Source: a virus. From it: 44,589 bases of DNA. The notes beneath the pieces were generated by a model that was not told where the DNA came from, did no database searches, and was given only the letters and a program-made list of their open reading frames with translations. Where the stretch lies: the IMG/VR virus record IMGVR_UViG_3300035670_005628, positions 1 through 44,589 of that record. The stretch is one strand, 5' to 3'. The position numbers were made by a program, and so were the translations under genes. This document shows, piece after piece, positions 1-5,320 of this stretch; the first letter of the stretch is position 1; each line of letters starts with the position of its first letter.

Positions 1-264
1 GTATCTCTTTCAGAGATCATTAAACATATCAAAGAGAAAGATTTTGGTGCGATTCGCAAATGGGTTGCAACAAGTGATGTCGATTCTTCAACACTCTATC
101 GTAAAGTATACGATGCACTTTATGATACTTTGAAACCTCAATCCATTCCACAAGCAGTTTTGATTCTGGCTGACTATCAATACAAGTCTGCGTTTGTCGC
201 CGATCAAGAAATCAATACAGTCGCTTGTTTGACGGAACTTATGGTGAATTGTGATTTCAAATGA
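1..264 (+). CDS. 44: Sliding-clamp loader large subunit gp44, C-terminal part
   Basis: This is the last 87 codons of a gene that begins before the window; the frame is open from base 1. The product is the ATPase subunit of the T4-type clamp loader, which with gp62 places the gp45 clamp on primed DNA. The visible part is the C-terminal helical collar domain, with the stretches KDFGAIRKWV, STLYRKVYDALYD and PQAVLILADYQYKSA, recalled as typical of T4-like gp44. The AAA+ motifs lie outside the window. The stop overlaps the start of the next gene (ATGA at 261-264), and gp62 and RegA follow in the T4 order, which supports the call. Confidence 0.9.
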   Translation, partial: VSLSEIIKHIKEKDFGAIRKWVATSDVDSSTLYRKVYDALYDTLKPQSIPQAVLILADYQYKSAFVADQEINTVACLTELMVNCDFK

Positions 265-548
265 ACGACATTATAGTAGACATTTGGACATGGATTAAAA
301 ATGATTATCGCTCTCATAATTTTCGGTTTATTGTTGAGTTGTGTGCTTGGGCTATCAGTATTGGTTGCTCGATCACAATGGCAGCTACTGTTCCCAACCC
401 TCCACTTTTGGTCTTATATCCTATTTGGATTCTTGGTTGCGCTATGTATGGTTGGGCTGCTTATACTCGCAAGTCTTTTGGTATGTTGGCCAATTACTGC
501 CTGTTGACCACGATTGATACGATTGGTCTGATAAGGATGGTGATATGA
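261..548 (+). CDS. Small membrane protein of unknown function
   Basis: A 95-residue protein with at least two hydrophobic segments (about residues 24-46 and 48-66, the latter rich in Leu, Ile and Trp), so it probably sits in the inner membrane. I do not recognise the family. It is tightly coupled: its ATG overlaps the gp44 stop by four bases and its end overlaps the gp62 start by four bases, which makes it an insertion between the two clamp-loader genes that are adjacent in T4. A 68-codon frame inside it (301-507) is also hydrophobic, but that is expected when a membrane-protein gene is read in another frame, and it is not called. Confidence 0.7.
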   Translation: MNDIIVDIWTWIKNDYRSHNFRFIVELCAWAISIGCSITMAATVPNPPLLVLYPIWILGCAMYGWAAYTRKSFGMLANYCLLTTIDTIGLIRMVI

Positions 549-928
549 GTCCCTTTGATTTTGTAAACCAGATTCTTCAAGGTAAGAAACAGTTAATTAC
601 TGATGAACAGACCGAAAAAGAGTATTCTCCATTCCTAACCAATCGTTCACTGTCTTATCATGCTGACTGTATAATGTATGCAAATGAGATGAACCGACGC
701 CATTTTCTAGATAAAAAGTTGCAAAATGACTTTTTACTAAATACCGTCAGGTCTAAAAAAAGACCGTTTGCTAAGTGGGTTAAGACTGAAAAGCGTGAAG
801 ACATAGAATGTATTAAGTTAGCATATGGTCTATCCGATACTAAAGCACTTGAAGCTAAACGCCTACTTAGTAATGAACAAATCCAAAAACTAAAAGAAAA
901 AACCGATATCGGTGGATTAGGAAAGTGA
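545..928 (+). CDS. 62: Sliding-clamp loader small subunit gp62
   Basis: The 127-residue product resembles T4 gp62, the non-ATPase subunit of the clamp loader. The start MSPFDFVNQI and the segment NRSLSYHADCIMYANEMNRR followed by HFLDKKLQNDFLLN match the family as I recall it. It is somewhat shorter than T4 gp62 (187 residues), as in other exo-T-even phages. It starts four bases before the previous stop and is followed after one base by regA, the conserved T4 gene order. It forms the clamp-loader complex with gp44 and acts at the replication fork. Confidence 0.88.
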   Translation: MSPFDFVNQILQGKKQLITDEQTEKEYSPFLTNRSLSYHADCIMYANEMNRRHFLDKKLQNDFLLNTVRSKKRPFAKWVKTEKREDIECIKLAYGLSDTKALEAKRLLSNEQIQKLKEKTDIGGLGK

Positions 929-929
929 C

Positions 930-1334
930 ATGGTTGACATTACTAAATTTGTTGAGGTCACGCTCGGCGAACAAGACGATTTTTTAAAGGTACGGGAAAC
1001 ACTTACTCGTATCGGAGTTTCATCTAGAAAAGAGAGAGTTTTATACCAGTCTTGCCATATTCTACACAAGCAAGGCCGTTATTATATTGTGCATTTTAAG
1101 GAATTATTTGCATTAGATGGTAAACCATCAAACATCTCTGAGAATGATATACAAAGAAGAAATGCTATCGCTAAACTGTTAGAAGATTGGGGTCTGGTAA
1201 AAGTATTGAATCCAGAAATTATGAGAGACAATATTGCCCCTATTCATCAGATTAAAATTATATCATACAAAGAGAAAGACGATTGGGAACTGATTCCTAA
1301 GTACAATATAGGTAAAAAGACACAAGACTACTAA
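930..1334 (+). CDS. regA: RegA translational repressor
   Basis: A 134-residue homologue of T4 RegA, the RNA-binding protein that blocks ribosome access to the start regions of several early phage mRNAs. Conserved stretches include DFLKVRETLTRIGV, VLYQSCHILHKQGRYYIVHF, AKLLEDWGLV and the C-terminal WELIPKYNIG. The length is close to T4 RegA (122 residues). It follows gp62 by one base, as in T4. In T4 gene 43 comes next; here about 4 kb of accessory genes separate regA from gene 43. Confidence 0.93.
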   Translation: MVDITKFVEVTLGEQDDFLKVRETLTRIGVSSRKERVLYQSCHILHKQGRYYIVHFKELFALDGKPSNISENDIQRRNAIAKLLEDWGLVKVLNPEIMRDNIAPIHQIKIISYKEKDDWELIPKYNIGKKTQDY

Positions 1335-1345
1335 GGTGTATCATT

Positions 1346-1531
1346 ATGGAAAACGTGAAAAAGAAAAAGGTTCATCTGAAAAATAGATACACCGGTGATG
1401 AGGTTTGCACCGATGCATATGATGATGTGGTGACGATGGGTGACAACGCCTTTATTAGAGTTTATCATCCAACGCAACCGCACAGGACTTATTTGGCCAA
1501 TCGCTCGGCTTTCGAGGTTTTGACTAAATAA
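1346..1531 (+). CDS. Small basic hypothetical protein
   Basis: A 61-residue protein beginning MENVKKKKVHLKNRYTGDEV, with a lysine-rich start and a short predicted beta-rich body. No family is recognised. An AAGGTG ribosome-binding site (about 1334-1339) precedes the ATG by a normal distance, and the gene lies 11 bases after regA in the same orientation, so it is probably co-transcribed. A hairpin followed by T residues just after the stop suggests the operon ends here. Confidence 0.65.
   Translation: MENVKKKKVHLKNRYTGDEVCTDAYDDVVTMGDNAFIRVYHPTQPHRTYLANRSAFEVLTK
1523..1530 (+). promoter_or_regulatory. ACTAAATA late-promoter-like motif before hsp20
   Basis: ACTAAATA matches six of eight bases of the T4 late promoter TATAAATA. 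It overlaps the end of the upstream gene and lies 57 bases before the Hsp20 start. Very similar motifs occur at 3991-3998 and 15769-15776. With only part of the consensus and AT-rich DNA, chance is a real alternative. Confidence 0.3.
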
Positions 1532-1534
1532 GAT

Positions 1535-1560
1535 TGTGACGCCTAATGGGTCACATTTTT
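1535..1560 (+). terminator. Probable intrinsic terminator after the gp44-regA operon
   Basis: TGTGAC (1535-1540) pairs with GTCACA (1550-1555). CC/GG pairs inside extend the stem with one bulged G around a TAAT loop. Five T residues follow directly. It separates the clamp-loader/regA operon from hsp20. Confidence 0.6.
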
Positions 1561-1586
1561 GATAACTCGCTTAAAAGGAGAAAACT

Positions 1587-2072
1587 ATGACACTATCACG
1601 TGTTACTTTTGGACCACTGTCTCATTCTACTCTTGGATTTGAGAAGTTTATTGATGATGTTGAGAAGCTATTGAGCATGGATGTCCAAAAAACCACATCT
1701 ACTTTCCCTCCACACAATATCATTAAACTAGATGAGTCTCGCTATGTTGTCGAGCTGGCTGTAGCTGGCTTCGCCAAAGATGAAATTGATATCACCGTTG
1801 AAGACAGTACCTTGACAATTAAGGGTGAGAAGAAGGAAAAAGATGTTGAAGTAACCTATTTGCATCGTGGAATTGGTACTAGAGCGTTCACTAAGCAGCT
1901 GACCATTGCTGATACTATCGAGGTGCAAGGCGCCGAGTTTAAAGATGGTATTCTGCGTGTTGGCTTGGTGAATGTAATTCCCGAGCATAAAAAGCCGAAG
2001 AAGATTGAAATTGGTAAGGATCTCAAAATGTTTAAACCTGAGCTCCTAACTGAGGACAAAAAAGCGGCCTAG
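1587..2072 (+). CDS. Hsp20 / alpha-crystallin small heat-shock protein
   Basis: A 161-residue small heat-shock chaperone. The alpha-crystallin domain spans about residues 45-140 and shows the usual AVAGFAKDEIDITVEDSTLT core and the FKDGILRVGLVNVIPE strand; the C-terminal KIEIG provides the I-x-I motif used for oligomer assembly. Such ATP-independent chaperones hold unfolded proteins and are common in T4-like cyanophages, where a role in virion folding or host stress has been suggested. A good AAAAGGAG ribosome-binding site precedes the ATG, and intrinsic terminators lie on both sides, so the gene is probably its own transcription unit. Confidence 0.93.
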   Translation: MTLSRVTFGPLSHSTLGFEKFIDDVEKLLSMDVQKTTSTFPPHNIIKLDESRYVVELAVAGFAKDEIDITVEDSTLTIKGEKKEKDVEVTYLHRGIGTRAFTKQLTIADTIEVQGAEFKDGILRVGLVNVIPEHKKPKKIEIGKDLKMFKPELLTEDKKAA

Positions 2073-2077
2073 CGTGA

Positions 2078-2106
2078 TGGAGGCGAGTTTTTCGCCTCCA
2101 TTTTTT
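2078..2106 (+). terminator. Strong intrinsic terminator after hsp20
   Basis: TGGAGGCGA (2078-2086) pairs perfectly with TCGCCTCCA (2092-2100) across a five-base loop, followed by six T residues. Confidence 0.9.
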
Positions 2107-2136
2107 GTTTCTAAACTTGACTTTGGATATATATAG

Positions 2137-2310
2137 ATGAAAGCAAATCAAAACTTCAAATTGGCCAAACCGACTAAACGGATTCTGGCTACCATGCACG
2201 GTGAAGACCGTACGTTATACAAAAAACTGATGATTATGGCGCAGCTGCACCAAAACATCGTTCTGCGTGAAAAAAAGAAACCCAATCAACCACAAGTAAA
2301 TGAAGAATAA
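2137..2310 (+). CDS. Small basic hypothetical protein
   Basis: A 57-residue ORF starting MKANQNFKLAKPTKRILATM and ending in a Lys/Pro/Gln-rich tail. It is strongly basic and predicted soluble. No family is recognised. It begins shortly after the hsp20 terminator and overlaps the dCMP deaminase start by 11 bases. No clear Shine-Dalgarno sequence precedes the ATG. A weak TTGTTT-N17-TATATA sequence just upstream (2105-2133) could be a promoter, but its transcript would start very close to the ATG. Confidence 0.5.
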   Translation: MKANQNFKLAKPTKRILATMHGEDRTLYKKLMIMAQLHQNIVLREKKKPNQPQVNEE

Positions 2311-2737
2311 ATTCATTACAGCGCATATGGAAGCTGCGGGTGTATATGCTCGCCTTTCATCTGCAAAACGTCTCCAGGTTGGTTGTGTTATTGTAAAAGA
2401 TAACACCATTATTGGTATTGGGTATAATGGAATGCCATCTGGTTGGGAGAATGACTGTGAGTATTTGGAATATTATCAAGATGGTGACAATGCACTTAAA
2501 ACAAAGCCTGAGGTTCTTCATGCAGAATCTAATGCCATTGCTAAAGTGGCTAGGTCTACTAATTCTACTGACGGTGCTGATCTTTTCGTAACCTGCGCTC
2601 CTTGTTTGGAATGTTCAAAGTTAATTCACCAGTCTGGAATCAAAAGAGTTTATTTTGGACACAAGTATCGTTCCGAAGACGGTCTTAAATTTTTAGAACG
2701 ATGCGGCATTGAGGTAAATCAAATTGAATCCGAATGA
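2300..2737 (+). CDS. cd: dCMP deaminase
   Basis: A 145-residue member of the zinc-dependent cytidine/deoxycytidylate deaminase family, converting dCMP to dUMP to feed thymidylate synthesis. The active site is visible: HAE at residues 74-76 (zinc ligand H74, proton shuttle E76) and C102 and C105 in CAPCLEC as the other zinc ligands. The N-terminal HMEAAGVYARLSSAKRLQVG is typical of dCMP deaminases. It is shorter than T4 Cd (193 residues). It pairs functionally with ThyX at 40313, which uses dUMP. Confidence 0.92.
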   Translation: MKNKFITAHMEAAGVYARLSSAKRLQVGCVIVKDNTIIGIGYNGMPSGWENDCEYLEYYQDGDNALKTKPEVLHAESNAIAKVARSTNSTDGADLFVTCAPCLECSKLIHQSGIKRVYFGHKYRSEDGLKFLERCGIEVNQIESE

Positions 2738-2840
2738 TTTGGTAAAATTACTCATCAAGATTAAATGTTGGATTCCCGAAATCAATATAGGTATTCGTGA
2801 AGAGATAGATCGCATCATTGCTCATTTAAAAAAGCAATGA
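2724..2840 (+). CDS. Possible small TTG-start protein
   Basis: A 38-codon frame starts with TTG at 2724, nine bases after a GAGGT ribosome-binding site (2711-2715) that lies inside the end of the dCMP deaminase gene. The translation, beginning M-NPNDLVKLLIKIKCWIP, is amphipathic and ends HLKKQ. It overlaps the deaminase by 14 bases, a pattern normal in this genome. No family is recognised; the well-placed ribosome-binding site is the main support. Confidence 0.45.
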   Translation: MNPNDLVKLLIKIKCWIPEINIGIREEIDRIIAHLKKQ

Positions 2841-2860
2841 GGTAAATAACAAAATAAAAT

Positions 2861-2889
2861 TAGACAAACCATACATAATCGTTTATACT
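2861..2889 (+). promoter_or_regulatory. Sigma70-like promoter for ahpC-ahpD
   Basis: TAGACA (2861-2866) and TATACT (2884-2889) are separated by exactly 17 bases and lie in the only non-coding gap before ahpC. Transcription would begin near 2896, leaving a leader of about 50 bases. This suggests early expression by the host RNA polymerase, independent of the upstream genes. Confidence 0.7.
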
Positions 2890-2900
2890 ATGTCTAAGTA

Positions 2901-2922
2901 ATTGTATAGACAATTATTTGTC
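2901..2922 (+). promoter_or_regulatory. Two overlapping, mutually exclusive hairpins in the ahpC leader
   Basis: ATTGT-ATAG-ACAAT (2901-2914) and GACAA-TTAT-TTGTC (2909-2922) share bases 2909-2914, so only one can form at a time. They lie between the predicted transcription start and the TAGGAGAT ribosome-binding site. Alternatively the inverted repeats could be a protein-binding operator. The stems are short and AT-rich. Confidence 0.4.
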
Positions 2923-2944
2923 AATTAATTTTTAGGAGATTTGA

Positions 2945-3481
2945 ATGAAGACCGTAGGTGATAAGATTGAACCGTTTGTCGTAACTGGCATTAATCCTGG
3001 TTCAGATAAGTTTTTTGATATTACAGAAGAATCTTTTTCTGGTAAGTGGAAAGTAATTGTTTACTATCCAAAAGATTTTACATTTGTCTGCCCAACTGAA
3101 ATTGTGGCCTATGACAAATTGTTCCAAGACTTTGCTGATCGTGATGCGGTTCTGTTGACTGGTTCTACCGACAACGAATTCTGTAAACTTGGTTGGCAAG
3201 CTTCTCACGAAGACCTCAAGAAGATCAAACATATTCAGTTTGCCGATACGAGCCGTGATTACGAAAAATCACTTATCGACCAACTCGGCGTATTTTATGA
3301 ACCAGCTGGCGCAGCGCTTCGTGCAACATTTATTGTTGATCCAGATAATGTTATTCAACACATTACTGTCAACAATCTGAACGTTGGCCGTAATCCAGAA
3401 GAAACTCTGCGTGTTCTTGATGCTTTGCAAACTGGTGAACTTTGTGCCTGTAATCGTACAATTGGTGGTGAGACACTATGA
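2945..3481 (+). CDS. ahpC: AhpC-type peroxiredoxin
   Basis: A 178-residue typical 2-Cys peroxiredoxin that reduces hydrogen peroxide, organic peroxides and peroxynitrite. The peroxidatic cysteine is C49 in FTFVCPTEI. The C-terminus ELCACNRTIGGETL carries C167 and C169 as a CxC pair. This three-cysteine layout is the one known from mycobacterial AhpC, which is reduced by AhpD instead of AhpF. The partner AhpD is encoded directly downstream with a four-base overlap, consistent with that system. The gene has its own promoter and a clear TAGGAG ribosome-binding site. Peroxiredoxins are unusual in T4-like phages; the gene is likely a host-derived auxiliary gene kept intact. Confidence 0.95.
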   Translation: MKTVGDKIEPFVVTGINPGSDKFFDITEESFSGKWKVIVYYPKDFTFVCPTEIVAYDKLFQDFADRDAVLLTGSTDNEFCKLGWQASHEDLKKIKHIQFADTSRDYEKSLIDQLGVFYEPAGAALRATFIVDPDNVIQHITVNNLNVGRNPEETLRVLDALQTGELCACNRTIGGETL

Positions 3482-3990
3482 GTTGGGTAGATCAAATTAA
3501 AGAGGCGTTACCAGAATATGCAAAAGACACTAAGCTTAACTTGGATTCTGTTATTAATCGCAGCACTCTCGATGGTGTTGTTGCTCAAAGCTGTGCCTTG
3601 GCAGCAGCTATGGCAACAGGCAATGGAAAACTCGTTGCCTTTATACAGTCAGGTTTGGAAGATGCCAAAGAACGTGACGCAGCATTGACTGCTTCTTCTC
3701 TTATGGGCATGAACAATGTTTGGTATCCATATATTGAAATGGTTGATGATCCTAATTTGGCTGGACTTCCAGCACAACTAAGAATGAATGCGATTGCTTC
3801 TCATGGTGGAACTTCTAAAGTTAATTTTGAAACCTATTCTCTTGCGGCATCAATTGTAGGTAAGTGTCATTTCTGTGTTAAAGCACATTATGATACATTG
3901 AAGAAAGAAGGCATGACTGTTGAACAGCTGCGAGATGTTGGTAGAATTGCGGCAGTTATTACTTCGGTTGCGAAAGTTTTGAACTCGTAA
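3478..3990 (+). CDS. ahpD: AhpD-type alkylhydroperoxidase reductase
   Basis: A 170-residue protein of the AhpD/carboxymuconolactone-decarboxylase fold. The redox motif CHFC is at residues 130-133, with E118 upstream and H137 downstream; as recalled, these are the positions of the Mycobacterium tuberculosis AhpD active site (E118, C130, C133, H137), and the length is similar. The H132 of that enzyme is F132 here, with a histidine at 131. AhpD passes electrons, in mycobacteria from a lipoamide protein, to oxidised AhpC. The ATG overlaps the ahpC stop, so the two are translationally coupled. The pair appears functional rather than decayed. Confidence 0.93.
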   Translation: MSWVDQIKEALPEYAKDTKLNLDSVINRSTLDGVVAQSCALAAAMATGNGKLVAFIQSGLEDAKERDAALTASSLMGMNNVWYPYIEMVDDPNLAGLPAQLRMNAIASHGGTSKVNFETYSLAASIVGKCHFCVKAHYDTLKKEGMTVEQLRDVGRIAAVITSVAKVLNS

Positions 3991-3998
3991 CCTAAATA
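3991..3998 (+). promoter_or_regulatory. CCTAAATA late-promoter-like motif
   Basis: CCTAAATA begins immediately after the ahpD stop codon, and its last six bases (TAAATA) match the T4 late consensus. Transcription from it would start near 4004-4006, exactly at the foot of the structured region that follows. Only a partial consensus match. Confidence 0.35.
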
Positions 3999-4004
3999 AG
4001 TGTA

Positions 4005-4130
4005 ACAACACCCCTCACGCCTTCTGGCGTATGCAGGATTACAATGCCTGTCTAGAAGTCCAAGCGCACCACGGGGGGTTACTTTAATTTGGCCGAGGCC
4101 TCTGCGAATTGTACGCCTCGGTTCTTTTTT
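4005..4130 (+). ncRNA. Candidate structured small RNA
   Basis: The 150-base gap after ahpD holds a GC-richer folded segment. AACACCCC (4007-4014) pairs with GGGGGGTT (4073-4080) at seven of eight positions. Inside are two hairpins: ACGCC-TTCT-GGCGT (4017-4030) and GCAGG-N9-CCTGT (4033-4051). An intrinsic terminator follows at 4093-4130 and a promoter-like CCTAAATA precedes it. Together these would give an RNA of about 125 bases with a three-way junction. No known RNA family is recognised. It could instead be only the 3' untranslated region of the ahp mRNA. Confidence 0.4.
4093..4130 (+). terminator. Intrinsic terminator after ahpCD
   Basis: CCGAGGC (4093-4099) pairs with GCCTCGG (4115-4121) around a 15-base loop, followed by TTCTTTTTT. 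Confidence 0.8.
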
Positions 4131-4140
4131 ATTAATTATT

Positions 4141-4791
4141 ATGGCCTTTCTTGTACACAATCTACCACCAGTCCAATGCTTCGTTAAGAAGGAGTTTCTC
4201 TATGACTTCGAAAAAGGTTTTGGAGAATATGAACCTTGCATTTGGATGACACTCAAATGTATCAAAGGTCAGGCATTTAGAATCGAAGCACTTCTGCCTA
4301 ACTATGGTGCTTTGTATGATAAACTTCCTTTACATGCATTCGTATCACGGCAAGATAACTTAAAAGATGCAACTTTGCCTTTGGATTACTTGCAAATTTG
4401 GGACGCTTTGAGTTATAATTTTACTGTTGTTGAGAAAGATAATCTTCGTATGTTGAAGTGTAAATTTCTGGACAAGAGTAGAGACTGGCACTTTGGTGAG
4501 TATATGTTCACCGTAGATTTTTGCCAAAACGACCCTGGTTATTTGAACACAGGATTTTCCGAAACAGTTGAAGAACATAAGAGTTACAACTTTATCAAAT
4601 TAGATAATGGTCAGTTTGCGGCACAACCAAATAACAAGACCCTTTTCTATGATGCATCTTTGACTGTACCTCAATTCAAAATACCAGATTTTAAAATAGC
4701 AACAAAGTTATATTCAGTGGAGAAATACAATAAACACTCTGCAAGAAATAACAATGACTTTTTTTATGACTTTGAAGAAAGAAAAGAATGA
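4141..4791 (+). CDS. Conserved T4-like cyanophage-type hypothetical protein
   Basis: A 216-residue soluble protein starting MAFLVHNLPPVQCFVKKEFL, with the conserved-looking stretches LLPNYGALYDKLP, LPLDYLQIWDALSY and FIKLDNGQFAAQPNN. I recall proteins of this type between regA and gene 43 in T4-like cyanophages, with no known function. The start begins only ten bases after the T-run of a terminator and has no Shine-Dalgarno sequence, so initiation is unusual. It overlaps the next gene by four bases. Confidence 0.8.
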   Translation: MAFLVHNLPPVQCFVKKEFLYDFEKGFGEYEPCIWMTLKCIKGQAFRIEALLPNYGALYDKLPLHAFVSRQDNLKDATLPLDYLQIWDALSYNFTVVEKDNLRMLKCKFLDKSRDWHFGEYMFTVDFCQNDPGYLNTGFSETVEEHKSYNFIKLDNGQFAAQPNNKTLFYDASLTVPQFKIPDFKIATKLYSVEKYNKHSARNNNDFFYDFEERKE

Positions 4792-5006
4792 ATATTCGTG
4801 AACTCGCAAAAAAACTGGCCATTGAAAACAAATGTATTCAAGCCGAACGTTATGACCTGTTCTACCGTGATTTTGATGACAAAGTAGAATTAATCGGTTG
4901 GGTGCAAGATCCAACTTATGACATGAAAGATTTTGAAGGTCGTGAAATGCTTTTCCCAAAACGATGGGTTACTCTGGCTATTCTTGATGCGGACACACAA
5001 GTATGA
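4788..5006 (+). CDS. Small conserved hypothetical protein
   Basis: A 72-residue acidic soluble protein (MNIRELAKKLAIENKCIQAE...). It overlaps the previous stop by four bases and the next start by four bases, so three small genes at 4141-5308 form one translationally coupled unit that leads to gene 43. No domain is recognised. Confidence 0.72.
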   Translation: MNIRELAKKLAIENKCIQAERYDLFYRDFDDKVELIGWVQDPTYDMKDFEGREMLFPKRWVTLAILDADTQV

Positions 5007-5308
5007 TTAAGTTACTTACACTCAAAACAAATCATACTTTGATGGGTGAAGTGGAGAGTTTCACCACTAATCCAATTAAAATCAAAAAACCAGTGCAAGT
5101 TGTAAGTGTGCCGCCACGATCACAAAATGATCCAGGTGGTATTGCATTTTCACCTTTTGTTGAATATGCACAAGAATTTGAAACTGGTATCTCTATTGCA
5201 CTTGAAGATATTCTCTCTATTAATACCCCAGTTGTTGAACTTGAGAATCAATACAATCAAGTCTTTGGTGTAGGCATTCAAATTGCCTCAGCTGTTCCTA
5301 AATTCTGA
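5003..5308 (+). CDS. Small conserved hypothetical protein, Sm-like fold possible
   Basis: A 101-residue, strand-rich protein starting MIKLLTLKTNHTLMGEVES. The opening resembles the first strands of Sm/Hfq-like small beta-barrels (a T-x-x-G-E-V turn), but that is only a fold guess. It ends 12 bases before gene 43. Similar proteins are recalled in this position in T4-like cyanophages; the function is unknown. Confidence 0.72.
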   Translation: MIKLLTLKTNHTLMGEVESFTTNPIKIKKPVQVVSVPPRSQNDPGGIAFSPFVEYAQEFETGISIALEDILSINTPVVELENQYNQVFGVGIQIASAVPKF

Positions 5309-5314
5309 TATACT
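5306..5314 (+). promoter_or_regulatory. Extended -10 promoter before gene 43
   Basis: TGATATACT fits the extended -10 pattern TGnTATAAT with one mismatch. No good -35 box lies 17 bases upstream. The -10 box ends only six bases before the polymerase ATG, so a transcript from it would begin at or almost at the start codon. Confidence 0.4.
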
Positions 5315-5320
5315 GTATGA

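Noticed and set aside
301-507. A second hydrophobic ORF inside the 261-548 gene
   Set aside because: A hydrophobic frame is expected from reading T-rich membrane-protein codons in another frame; the 261 frame is coupled to its neighbours.
1535-1560. A ribosome-binding-site-hiding hairpin before hsp20
   Set aside because: The hairpin does not include the AAAAGGAG site (about 1573-1580) and is followed by T residues, so it is better read as a terminator.
2880-2925. OxyR-type operator before ahpC
   Set aside because: CTAT and ATAG are present but about 14 bases apart, not the seven-base spacing of the OxyR pattern, and the other half-sites are missing.
4007-4080. A tRNA gene on either strand
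   Set aside because: The fold has an acceptor-like stem and an anticodon-like arm on the minus strand, but the T-arm has a four-base loop, there is no TTCGAAT, the D arm is missing and the anticodon loop has nine bases.
3888-4160. Minus-strand ORF across the ahpD end and intergenic gap
   Set aside because: It crosses a terminator and a structured region, has no ribosome-binding site and an Arg-rich, non-protein-like composition.
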